Assembly: GCA_030407315.1 (NCBI GenBank)
Contig: JALQPE010002458.1
Span: 59,236 to 123,235 of the forward strand
Length of the DNA stretch: 64,000 bases
DNA from: Asparagopsis taxiformis
Taxonomy: Eukaryota; Rhodophyta; Florideophyceae; Bonnemaisoniales; Bonnemaisoniaceae
Reading direction: 5' to 3'
Shown here: positions 44,541 to 54,643 of the stretch, in pieces
Layout: every line of letters begins with the position of its first letter
Numbering within the stretch: position 1 is the first letter of the stretch
Notes under the pieces: generated by a model
Database searches by the model: none
Seen by the model: the letters and a program-made list of their open reading frames with translations, nothing else
What the model was told of the DNA's origin: nothing
Program-made: the position numbers and the translations under genes

Positions 44541-44732
44541 GCAATTGGCTATTTCTTGATCTCAAGCGGGCTCCTCACCCTAACAAGCGCAGTCGAGTTC
44601 TTCTTCAGCATCTACGTGCTGCTAGCGCTCCAATTTTACAGCTTCGTGGCCTATCCAAGCTGCACCGACGCCAACAACGAGCTCTTGATTGCCGGAATTA
44701 TATTGGATGTCCTCGTGTCAACCGGTGTGTGA
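44541..44732 (+). pseudogene. membrane protein fragment or exon
   Basis: 63 codons without a start Met, reading YFLISSGLLTL, FFFSIYVLLALQFYSFVAY and LLIAGIILDVLVSTGV: two to three transmembrane helices with a CTDANN loop. It ends at TGA 44730. It reads as the last exon or a remnant of a multi-pass membrane protein. Family not recognised. Confidence 0.4.
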
Positions 44733-45419
44733 GGATAGCTAGTTGGTGAGTAATTGGGGTAATGTCACAGAGTTTGTAAAGGACTAGCAGCTCTTCGGGT
44801 GTGCAATGACGAGAATGAGAAGCTCGGAAAAAGGTGATGTTTTGTGGTGCAGGGACAAGAGTTGGTCGGGTGCATCTTCGGCGTAGGTGATTGTAGCGTG
44901 GATACGTACTACTAGCAGATGGTCCAGTGCCTGACAAGAGTCAGAGTGGAGGTCTATGATGGCGGCATGAGATTTTGGAAGATTGCAAAGGAATGAAAGG
45001 GTGGTTTGATAGGATGTTCGTGCCGCATCTCTGTGGGGCTGAGCGGCGAAAGCAGCACAGTGTAGTACTTGTTCATGGCATTCATTGTCTTTATTCTCAT
45101 TGAAAACTTTACTATTAACAGAACTACTACATCAACTTAACTAAATCTCAAACTCGAACTGTCGCTGTCACTGCCAACGTGCATCAAAAGTGATTCATTC
45201 CATATGTTACAAAGATGGTTCTATTTTCCTTATGTGTGATATAAACCATGATTCCCATCCGAATGCGGTCGATACGCTCTCCTATAGAACTTATCTTCCC
45301 TCGTGCTAACTTTGCTACCTACAAATATCTGAAAAGCTCCATCAAAATCACTTTAGTCGTAAACCACATACCATTCCAATATTTACCTTCACACTAACAT
45401 CATGCTCCATACTTCCTCT
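44733..45419. other. no gene seen
   Basis: AT-rich, no coding signal, no clear repeat. Confidence 0.5.
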
Positions 45420-45785
45420 CAAGTCCACTCCACCAGACAGTGTTGTCAACCAATGCACGGTACTACCCGCAGACAATACAATTTGCTATCTACGCTACTG
45501 TCTACAGATTTCCCCAGACAGTGCAGTAATACAATACAATGCACTGCCTCAGACAGTAAAATGTACTGTCTGCACATACTGTCTGGCGGCAACACTTCCG
45601 GACAGTAAAATTTACTGTTCTGGACAGTAAATTTTACTGTGTTTGGTACTGTCCAGATTTCGTGCCAGTTTCTTGCTGCAGCAGTATTCTGAAATTTCCA
45701 GACAGTAAATTTTACTGTCTCCGCGCACTGTCTTGGCCAGACAGTAATTTTTACTGTCTCAGATAGTAAATTTACTGTCTTTTTT
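45420..45785. repeat. ACAGTAAA/TTTACTGT palindrome array
   Basis: About ten short inverted repeats built from GACAGTAAATTTTACTGTC and shorter variants (GACAGTG, CACTGTC). It sits exactly next to the broken left end of the element copy that starts at 45803. Foldback-type repeat, no ORF. Confidence 0.7.
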
Positions 45786-45802
45786 CATTCCCAACACCGT
45801 AG

Positions 45803-45848
45803 TGATGTTTTTGAGAATAGCCCAAATTTTAATTCAAATCAGGATGCA
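45803..45848 (+). repeat. truncated R repeat
   Basis: Only the tail (GATGTTTTTGAGAATAGCCC...CAAATCAGGATGCAG) remains. It marks the truncation point of this element copy. Confidence 0.8.
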
Positions 45849-46984
45849 GATATTCGCCTTCTAGCATTGTCAGAACACATTCGTATAACCACATTTGGAG
45901 AACCTGAGCCCAGAGCTATCGGTTTTGGCGGGAGCTAAGCCATATCTCATATAATCAGTAACTACTTCCCGCCAGCTGAGTGGTGGAACCCCTGCTATTT
46001 CTACCAACGAGACATACGGGGTGTCAACTCGGCAATCGTATATGATTTGGGTGCTAAATTTATTCAAGAGACGAATGGGCTTCGAAAAGGAGCCCAACAA
46101 CGTCTTCTTGTGATCCATGGGTATAGGACTACTCTATTCTTCTCCAGGCTTCCACCATAGCCTCCTCCACCACCTCCGTTAATGGATCGAATATCCGAAC
46201 CGGACCTGAACATGCTTTTCTTCTCATCCAAGGGGTACTGACATCTCCGAGATGTGAGTCACATGTTCTCCAGGCTTGCACCGTAGCCGCCTCCTCCGCC
46301 TCCGTTAATGGCAACAATATCCGAACCGGACCTGAACATGTTTTTCTTCTCATCCATGGGTACTGACATCTCACATGTTCAACATGTGAGATGTCAGTAC
46401 CGGAGAAGTTCTCCAGGCTTCCTCCATAGCCACCTCCTCCACCTCCGTCTGTGGAAATCAACACAACATCACCACTGCGTCTTACCTCACATCCACATCT
46501 CTCCGGGATGAAAACGGACGGACGACATAGGGTTTGTAGACGTTTAAAATCTTGTTAGAAAAAAGTAAACGAAAGAGAACTTCTCTTTCATTGATGGAAT
46601 CTCGTCCCTGTCCCAATATGTTCCATTTTCATTTTCTCGGGTTGCACACCCATCATGGGTGATCAAGGCCTGGATCGAACCCTCCGAGAGTCTTCGATGG
46701 ATAGGACAGATAGTGGAAGGCTTTTAAGCCTGTGACCAAGCGGCTATTGATTGGTTGGAGGAAGGAAATTACAGAGGAAATATAGCTGAGTACGGTGCTC
46801 GCGATAGCTGTTAGGTTAAAGTCAAATATGTTTTTCGATTATTTTTCGTACGGAAATGCCTTGGAAAAGACGATGCTTTGTCGTTCTCTTGGAGGGAGTC
46901 CGTTGCATTGCACTCAATTCGAGAGCATCGTCATGAAGGAGAGGATTCTTTCTGCTTGTTAGAATCGGTTTAGAGCAGATAGCT
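45849..46984 (-). repeat. element spacer E, copy 3 (inverted)
   Basis: Reverse complement of 12001-13077 at high identity: the small ORF, the minisatellite (46135-46450) with its inverted repeat near 46357-46402, and the AGCAGAAAGAATCC segment. Confidence 0.75.
45870..46118 (-). CDS. conserved 82-codon ORF of spacer E, copy 3
   Basis: Full-length match to the ORF at 12806 (MDHKKTLLGSF..., one residue different near the start). See that entry for doubts. Confidence 0.3.
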   Translation of the reverse strand: MDHKKTLLGSFSKPIRLLNKFSTQIIYDCRVDTPYVSLVEIAGVPPLSWREVVTDYMRYGLAPAKTDSSGLRFSKCGYTNVF

Positions 46985-47665
46985 AATGCATTACTGGCCA
47001 GCCCAGAAATTGTAGAATTTCGGGCAGCAAAAATATTGTAAAAAAAACCTTGATTTGGGCGGTCGATTGTGCCGTACGGCACACCCCCATCTCAAAAACA
47101 TGTTCACATGTGCATGTTTTTGAGAATAGCCCAAATTTTAATTCAAACCAGGGTGTCTAATTTGGCCACAACGGCCCCAGGAACCGGCCGCCGCCCCGAG
47201 TGGGGTTGTCACTGGCTTCTGTAAGCACCAACTGTAAGCCAAAATCGCGTCTTACGAGGGTTCGATTCCAGGCTTTAAGCCTAAGTTATGCTAGGGTGAC
47301 ACCTTTTCCCTGTTTCATCATGGTCCCGCCTTACTCCCTCAACACAAACACTACTCACCCATCACGTACTCATATTCCGTGCACTTTATATTAGTAGTGA
47401 ACCCGCCTGCTTAGTTGCTGCAATACGTGGATGTAGGCAGCACACGACCAACCTGAAATGGACGTCCGGTGGATGTCCAGCTCGATTGCACTGCTGGCCA
47501 GCCCAGAAATTCTAAAATTTCGGGCCCAAAAAATCTTGCAAAAATCAACGATTTGGGCGGGTCGATTGTGCCGTACGGCACACACCCCCATCTCAAAAAC
47601 ATGTTCACATGTGCATGTTTTTGAGAATAGCCCAAATTTTAACTCAAAGCAGGGTGTTCCCCGGA
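46985..47665 (+). repeat. two R repeat units
   Basis: Hairpin cores 47091-47124 and 47592-47625. Mirror image of the arrangement at 11495-12000. Confidence 0.85.
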
Positions 47666-47996
47666 TAAAGGGGTGCTCGCAGCCGCCCCAAAAGCCGCCT
47701 AGCTTGACAGCTGTAATTTTAACACATTACACATCAAGGACACTGCCTGCTTCACGCCACCTCGTCAGGTTTCGAGAGCCCGACTCGGGCCCGTTCCGAA
47801 CGGACACTCACATCTCGATTGCCTGTCTTGCATTCCAGCGGTCACGATAGGTGTGTACCTAACAAAATTTCGGTTCTTTGTGTTATTATTTCCAGCGATT
47901 GGCGTTCACGACAATTCTTCAACGTGAAAACATACCATCCACATCACTCGAATACGTCAACGTCAACCATCTCTTTTCCTTTCCAACTCAACAACC
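47666..47996 (+). promoter_or_regulatory. 5' leader of ParB-dioxygenase copy 3
   Basis: Nearly identical to 28556-28891. The intron-like segment is at 47851-47895 (45 bp). Confidence 0.4.
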
Positions 47997-50900
47997 ATGG
48001 CGGATACGCATTTCAGCAGTTTGTTTTCAACGGTTTGCGGCGATCAAGTGAGCGCGTCAACGGAGTCGCGCGGACTCAAGCGCGGCGTCGATGTCGACTT
48101 GTTTGCGGACGTGGACGGTGCGGCTGTGCATATTGGGACGGCTTCGGTGAGCACTGCTGGTGGCGATGTTGGCCTTCCGCGCACGCTGCACAACCACCAG
48201 CTGCCGGAAACCGACGAGGCGGACTATATCGTCGTGCGCAACATTGCGACTAAGGACAACTTCAAGGACCTCCCGTTCCCGTACATGTTTGATGGCGCCG
48301 AGGGACCGCCGGAGACGATGGGTGGAGCATACACCGCGGCGTTTTACCCTTGGGATACTCGGATGATGCGCCCCGCTGCGGAGGATGGCCCTAGCGACAT
48401 TCGTACCCCTGCTGCAGCGTCAAACTTCAACGCAGCGACGAACCAGGCCAGCTCGGGACGGATGCCCAGTACCGGTCCGGCAGGCGAAATCACTGGTTCG
48501 GGGGGTACGAAGCATCCAGCACGCTCCGTCCCGGTTTCGGGAGGCACGAAGCGCCCTGCTCGCTCTGCCAGAGCCTCCAGTGGAGGCACGAAGCGCCCTG
48601 CTCGCTCTGCGAGAGCCTCCAGTGGAGGCACGAAGCACCCTGCTCGCTCCAACGTCACCGAAGCTACTACGCAGGACGTAACCGAGGTGGACGACGAACC
48701 GGAGGTGGCGGAAAGCATTCGTGAGCAGCAAGGGACGCAAATTACGGTGCCCAAGTTTGTGACGTCGGATTACGTCGGAGAAGGGGCGACTGTGTTGGTG
48801 AGGCAGCTAGTGGAACCGGCCGTTACCCTTCGCGATGTGAAAGAAGACCACGTGGAGGACCTGCGCAACAATATGTTGGCTGTGGGGTATGTGAGCTCTT
48901 CGCGTATCACTGTGACGGTGCTGAGGTCGCAGAACACGCATCTGCCCGCCGACACGCGTCTGTTCCAGAATGGCAAATTCCATGCCAATGCGAACGTGAC
49001 CGTGATCGACGGACTGCATCGTCTCAATGCTATGCATAGCATTGCCGATGACTTCACGCGCCTCACCCGTATGCACAGAACCAAGCTGCCACAGGACGCA
49101 AACCGCTTGCGCTGGGTTACTCAGCCTCTGGATGTGTACTACCTTCGCCGCAAGGACGACAGTGATCTTCAGCCTCATGAGATCATCCACAAGAGTGCAG
49201 AGTCGAACCATACGACTGGGACGCAACTGACGGAGCGCTCCCTGGTTCGAATCTTGTCGTCCATCCAGCAGTTCATCCGTACGATGGCTGTTGCAAATAA
49301 CGTGGAAAACGCTGGCGACTTGCGTGAGTCTGATGTCATCCGAACATTGTTCGAGGCGCAGTTCATGGGGATGATGAATTCAACGAACACGGCCCGGCGG
49401 TGGACGCGTTTGGCTATAGCAACGCTGAAGCATCCTGTTCTCGACGAAGTGTTGCGTGAGCTGAACAATTCTGAGCGCCGCAACGAGATTGGGATAACGC
49501 ACCTGGACCACAAGATAGTGCGCGAGTTGCTGGAAGAAAACTTTGTCTTCGTCTTGCGTGGTCTTTCGGAGTACTTGAACCCTGCTCATGGTGGACGTCC
49601 GGATGGACGCTTTGACGTGAACGACTTCTATACATACGTCCGTCGCGTGACTGCAATCGCAAATTCTCTGTACGCTGCGTATGGGCGCCCAAAGAGTACT
49701 ATGCGCAAGTCATTTCTGAGCACAGAGATGGCAATTGGGTCGGTTAAGCAGCCGAAGGAGTTGCAATGGCATCTCACCAATGCCATTGCAATGTATAGAG
49801 GGGACGACCGGAGCAGTGAGGTTCGAATGCGACGGAGAACCACGCGTTTACAGGATTTGGAAACGAACTTGAAAGAGTTTTTCAATCCGACATTGAAGAA
49901 GAAGACTAAGGCTCGACGCAAACGCCGCCCTTCTGCTGCCAATGTGAGACTCACTCACAAGAAGCAGCGGAATGTCGAACATGAGCCTGCTTCGCATGGC
50001 ATCCGCCGCCGTTCACAGCGACTTCGCTCGACGGGGAGCACACGCCTCGAGGAAGAAGAGCCGGTTGTGGTACAACAATCCGCCGGGGAAGAAGAGCAGG
50101 CCGTTGTTGATAAACCCACCGATCAACAACAAGCCACTGTTTCCGGTGATGAGGGTGACGAAGACTCCGCCCGTTCCCCCGATTCTGCCGTTGAGATTGT
50201 CCCCCAAGATAACCAACGTGCTGGTGCGACTCCCTCCAACCAAGAATCTGTCCATACCGCTTCGGACGAGGAAGACAAACAGGGTGCAGACGAGGGCCAA
50301 GTCGAAAGAAAGGGGGTCCGCGAAGTGACAATTACATTCACTGTTCCGGAAGGAGTGGAAGTCGATGAAGACGGTTACATCGTTCGTGACTCTCCTTCTG
50401 AACACGACCTCCTGTTCGACGACCGTATGCCATCTCTTCCTGACGATTTCGAAGTCAAAGACCGAGCCGAAGGGCATCATCTGGCGCAGCGTCCCGCGGA
50501 CGTCATCGCATCGGTGAGGGTTGGCTGTCTGCCCCCGATTGAGCTCAGGTTGTTATTGGAGAGTGTGGAAATCGATGAGGAGGGCAGAGAGGTGAGGTAT
50601 TTGAAGCAAGTGGCGATGGACCCTGTGTTTGAGGGGCTGCATATTCCGGAACAACATCGGTCTCGTCATCTTGTTTTGGAGATCGACACCATCTATCCGA
50701 TGTTTTTCGCAGCGTGGAAGATGGCTGCCAAGGCGATGTGTGAGCCTACATCGACGTTTCTACCCTCGAGGCTGGACTTCGCTCAGGTTGCGCGAATGTC
50801 TACAAGCTGGAAGGATTCGTATGAGGCCGGCACTGGTATGGCGTACTTCCACAATTGCCGAACGGAAATCAACGAGCGAGGGTATACGGTGATGCACAAT

Positions 50901-51995
50901 TTCGCGGATGTAAGCTACCTAGATGCGTCGGACAAGTTCCCATTTGACTTGGGTCTCATGGAAGAAATTCCTAACCAGGAATTGTTTCGGTACTTTTTGG
51001 GAACGTGGGAGGGGGAGCAGGTGCACAAGGACCCTGGGAACCGGCAGCTGTGGAGTCCCATTGTCAATACGGGGGACGATGAAACAGACGAGAAGAACCG
51101 GAATGAGGGGAGGGCTCGCTTCACGTCTACGCGCCACTGCCTGGTTGACTATGCCGAGAACGATGAGACGCATATCGACCGGTTCAAGTTTGTGACGCGG
51201 CGAGCCCTGCTGGATGTGTGGTTGGGAATCCTTGTCCGGCTGACAGGGCTGGAGGAGTGCGGTTTACCGGGAGAAAAACTTGTCATGCCGGCATCTGGGG
51301 GACGGTTTTTGATAACGGGAAAGGGGTGTCCTCGGCAGGTCCCACACAATGATTTCCCTGTTCCTCCTCGCGACCGCAAAGATCAACTTCCGGGTTACTT
51401 TGTTATTGCCAACGGAGATGACCCATTCCCTATCTGGGTGTGTCCAGGGTCCCACAAGTACGTCTTTTCCAAAGCTCTGGAATTAGATATGTACGCCAAG
51501 ACGATGAAGCTGAAGAAGGTAATCGTTCCGCCACGTTCAGTCTTCATCGGTCACGGCCATGTACAACATGCCGGGGCAGGGCATGTCGACAGAGTTGTGT
51601 CACACACGACAACGAGGTATCACACGTATTTCAGGAATGCGTCGTATCCGATTCCCGACAATGTTTCGTTTGGTTTCATCAGGCGGTTGGGATTCGAAGA
51701 AGAAGTAATCGCCAATGCTCCGCGCCGGTCTGCCAGGCAAAGTCAACCGGCACCTGTCAATGTTCGCCACAAGACAGTTGTTCCCATCCCGGTCAAGAAA
51801 GATCGTAGGCCGAAGACAGGGCAGCTCGGAATCATGCGGATGAAGACGACAGAAGCTCCCAAGAAGAGAACCCTCACAGCGGGTGAAGAATTCATCTTGA
51901 GCAGATCAACTCCACGGTTGCCGATAACGCCTATTCTGCCGGGAGATCCTGAATATAGTGAGGACGAAGAGGAAGAACAATTTTCCGACGGCTAG
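47997..51995 (+). CDS. ParB-2OG dioxygenase fusion, copy 3
   Basis: 1332 residues, intact and the reference for the family. About 1-250 is low complexity, with one extra GGTKRPARSARASS unit (14 residues) compared with copies 1 and 2. ParB-like core about 265-345 with VIDGLHRLNAM at 336-346. Helical region to about 560. Basic NLS-like block about 665-720. Acidic linker about 720-880. Dioxygenase about 960-1220. Candidate iron ligands are H1117 and D1119 (PHNDF) with a distal His among H1186-H1196, and R1207 as the possible 2-oxoglutarate-binding Arg. The spacing is normal for Fe(II)/2OG enzymes. It is closer in overall pattern to phytanoyl-hydroxylase or TET/JBP-like domains than to JmjC, but I cannot place it. 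It ends in an acidic tail (EDEEEEQFSDG). Confidence 0.75.
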   Translation: MADTHFSSLFSTVCGDQVSASTESRGLKRGVDVDLFADVDGAAVHIGTASVSTAGGDVGLPRTLHNHQLPETDEADYIVVRNIATKDNFKDLPFPYMFDGAEGPPETMGGAYTAAFYPWDTRMMRPAAEDGPSDIRTPAAASNFNAATNQASSGRMPSTGPAGEITGSGGTKHPARSVPVSGGTKRPARSARASSGGTKRPARSARASSGGTKHPARSNVTEATTQDVTEVDDEPEVAESIREQQGTQITVPKFVTSDYVGEGATVLVRQLVEPAVTLRDVKEDHVEDLRNNMLAVGYVSSSRITVTVLRSQNTHLPADTRLFQNGKFHANANVTVIDGLHRLNAMHSIADDFTRLTRMHRTKLPQDANRLRWVTQPLDVYYLRRKDDSDLQPHEIIHKSAESNHTTGTQLTERSLVRILSSIQQFIRTMAVANNVENAGDLRESDVIRTLFEAQFMGMMNSTNTARRWTRLAIATLKHPVLDEVLRELNNSERRNEIGITHLDHKIVRELLEENFVFVLRGLSEYLNPAHGGRPDGRFDVNDFYTYVRRVTAIANSLYAAYGRPKSTMRKSFLSTEMAIGSVKQPKELQWHLTNAIAMYRGDDRSSEVRMRRRTTRLQDLETNLKEFFNPTLKKKTKARRKRRPSAANVRLTHKKQRNVEHEPASHGIRRRSQRLRSTGSTRLEEEEPVVVQQSAGEEEQAVVDKPTDQQQATVSGDEGDEDSARSPDSAVEIVPQDNQRAGATPSNQESVHTASDEEDKQGADEGQVERKGVREVTITFTVPEGVEVDEDGYIVRDSPSEHDLLFDDRMPSLPDDFEVKDRAEGHHLAQRPADVIASVRVGCLPPIELRLLLESVEIDEEGREVRYLKQVAMDPVFEGLHIPEQHRSRHLVLEIDTIYPMFFAAWKMAAKAMCEPTSTFLPSRLDFAQVARMSTSWKDSYEAGTGMAYFHNCRTEINERGYTVMHNFADVSYLDASDKFPFDLGLMEEIPNQELFRYFLGTWEGEQVHKDPGNRQLWSPIVNTGDDETDEKNRNEGRARFTSTRHCLVDYAENDETHIDRFKFVTRRALLDVWLGILVRLTGLEECGLPGEKLVMPASGGRFLITGKGCPRQVPHNDFPVPPRDRKDQLPGYFVIANGDDPFPIWVCPGSHKYVFSKALELDMYAKTMKLKKVIVPPRSVFIGHGHVQHAGAGHVDRVVSHTTTRYHTYFRNASYPIPDNVSFGFIRRLGFEEEVIANAPRRSARQSQPAPVNVRHKTVVPIPVKKDRRPKTGQLGIMRMKTTEAPKKRTLTAGEEFILSRSTPRLPITPILPGDPEYSEDEEEEQFSDG

Positions 51996-52277
51996 ATAGC
52001 TTAACAACTACTACTTTGGTAAACAATTATCGAGAATATAATCATCTCCTTTATCACTTTCAATCTATGAACCTAGTATAATGTACTTCCGTTCCATGCT
52101 TTCAAACTAGATTGTCCATTCCCTCGTGGGTTGGAGCATGATTTCCAGGACGATTCCCTCACATCTCTAGACTCGATGGTCTATGGTAGAAATAGCAGAA
52201 CAATTGGGTTTGTACGTGCTTCATCGCCTACTTGCTTCCGGTAATGTGTGGACGTGCACGATACACGATCAACCTGA
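51996..52277 (+). other. 3' flank of ParB-dioxygenase copy 3
   Basis: Matches 32825-33110 and, in inverse, 6930-7194. It contains no gene and is part of the conserved cassette. Confidence 0.6.
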
Positions 52278-52730
52278 AATGGACGTCCGGTGGATGTCCA
52301 GCTCAGATGCATTGCTGGCCAGCCCAGAAATTCTACAATTTCGGGCACGAAAAAATATTGCAAAAAACATCGATTTGGGCGGTCCATTGTGCCGTACGGC
52401 ACACCCCCATCTCAAAAACATGTTCACATGTGCATGTTTTTGAGAATAGCCCAAAATTTAATTCAAATCAAGGTGTCTAATTTGGCCACAACGGCCCCAG
52501 GCACCGGCCGCCGCCCCGAGTGGGGTTGTCACTGGCTTCTGTAAGCACCAACTGTAAGGCTAAATGGCGTCTCACGAAGGGTCGATTTCAGGCTCAAAAC
52601 GCCAGGGACAGGTCTTGGTCCTTGTTCCATCATGGTCCCGCCCCACTCTCTCACGACCAACCTGAAATGGACGTCCGGTGGATGTCCAGCTCGATTGCAC
52701 TGCTGGCCAGCCCAGAAATTCTAAAATTTC
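52278..52730 (+). repeat. R repeat unit and truncated unit
   Basis: Hairpin core 52411-52444. The truncated R at about 52665-52730 passes into end module D as at 34448-34520. Confidence 0.85.
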
Positions 52731-54341
52731 CGAAAAATCAATTTGGTGGCCCAGCATCTCCTGTGCCGAAAATTCCCGCAGTCACTTCTGATATACTATA
52801 TCGTAGTAGTAGTAGTAGTCTAGACGTGTTTCGCACTTGTACGCATCAGGGAAGGCTGCACGGAAGGTTGAGACTACGCTACTTGTGTACCGCGTCGTCT
52901 GAAATAGCGAGTAGTGTTTGTTGTATAGTTGTGGAGTATGCGTCTAGTGGTTTGTAAAGCTTGCAGAACGGGATAGGGATATGGGTGGCCCTATTTTATG
53001 AATACATGAGTACCAATATTCAGGGTTGACAAAGCGGAAAGTCATAGGCTCATACATGTTTGAGATTGCATAGTGGAGAAAATATTTACATCGAAATTTA
53101 CATGGAGCTGATGGAGGTTTCAAGGATGAGGTATGAGAGGAAGAAAATTCTTCTGTGGTATGAGGATGTGTTCTCTGGAGGGATGCAATCTTGGGATGGT
53201 ACAGGGGGAGGTGGAAATGTACGGAGTGCGGGTTTAGAATGGAGTGTGATTCGGAGAGGAGTGCCGACAAGCATATTATGGGGATTGGGGAGACGCTGCG
53301 GGGTGTTGGGGTAGTGAGGGCGGAGGAGTGTTTAGGTGGGACCGTAGGAGGGTGCGGTTGAAGGCGCCGAGAGGAGGAGGTTTTAGGAAAGTGAGGAGAA
53401 AGAGGGGGAGGGGGTGGCGTCTGTTCTGGCTGTGGTGAGTGGGGATGTGATGGAGAAGAAGGGGGTTATTGTATTTGGGGAGGGAGGGGAGTGGGAGGAT
53501 GGGTGCGAAGTGGGGGGTTGATATGTGTTTCAGAGCGGGGAGGTTTCTGGGGAGACGGCGGGGGTGCCACCCCGCAGTGCGGGAGCGTGGGCCGGTGGTG
53601 GTGGTGTATACGGTATCGAAGATGCGGATGGCGTGGGAGGCATGGAGCAGGTCGGGTACGGGATGGGGAGTGAGAGGTTTTGGAAGAGTAAGCTGCAGGG
53701 GAAGTTTGTGAAGAGGGCGAAGGAGATGGGTTGAAGGTAGAGGAGAGAGGGTATTGAAGAACAATACGTTTCAAAGGTGATGGGGGAGAGCATGGTCGAG
53801 GAGATAGGGGGTGTTTTTCCCTATTCTGAGGTAGTATGAGGACTGGTTATACGAAATCTGTACGGTAGAGCAGAAAAGTAAGTATGGAATGGAGGTGTGC
53901 ACCGTGGAAGCGGGGATAGGTAGCTGAAAATGCGTGCTAGAGTGGTATTGGGGGTGTTTGAGGTACAGTACGGGGGAGGTGAGCACCAACTGGAAGGGGG
54001 TGTGAGCGAGAGGATGAAAAAATTAAAGACGAAATTGGAGTCGACCGACAAGGAAAAATAGAGTGGTCGCCGTGATGGATGCGGACATCCATGTCGAGCA
54101 CGGCGGCAGAAATTTCTGGGGTCGAAATTTTTGAATTTCTGAACCGGCGCCCGTCCTAGGTGGACATAGACATGGCGGAAGTCCATCCCAAGGGGGACAT
54201 CCGTGGTACTAGAAACAATGAATGTCGCCCTAGTAATACTAGACGTACTAGACCGCATGGACGTCCGGTTCTAGGCGGACATCCAAAAATACTGGAGAAC
54301 ATGGACGTCCGCCTAGTAATACTAGGTGTACTAGAGGTTGT
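52731..54341. other. element right-end module D, copy 2
   Basis: Same structure as 34521-36126. Several small indels, such as one G missing near 53326 and a shorter GGAGGG segment near 53640, break the ORFs that are open in copy 1. Confidence 0.6.
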
Positions 54342-54374
54342 GGACGTCCGCGTCCATTTCCGAGAACACAGACG
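54342..54374 (-). repeat. terminal inverted repeat, right end of copy 2
   Basis: Identical to 36127-36159. Flank changes at 54375. Confidence 0.85.
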
Positions 54375-54615
54375 CAACCTTCTTTTCGAAGAAATGACAC
54401 TTTGTCAACTTCACGGTGACACCTGCTTCCCGTAGGAGGGAGAGTACTCGGTCCACATGGTGGAGATGTTCGGCCTCGTCCCGAGAGAATACGATCACAT
54501 CGTCCAAGTAAATCAGACAGGTCTGCCAGCGAACGCTGCTAAGAATAATGTCGATGGCACGCTGAAACGTTGCCGGTGAATTCTTCAAGCCAAAAGGCAA
54601 TCGTTTGAAACGATA
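54375..54615 (-). pseudogene. Ty3-type reverse transcriptase fragment
   Basis: An 80-residue open piece of a retrotransposon reverse transcriptase core: RLPFGLKNSPATFQRAID, then IYLDDVIVFS with the catalytic YLDD (54499-54510), then HVDRVLSLLREAG and KLTKCHFF. This covers the palm region around the active site of Ty3/gypsy-type enzymes. It is cut off on both sides exactly by KDZ-element ends (54374 and about 54618). It is thus a remnant of the target DNA or of a captured fragment, not a functional gene. Confidence 0.8.
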
Positions 54616-54643
54616 CGTCCATCGCTTCGGGGAAAGCTTCATT

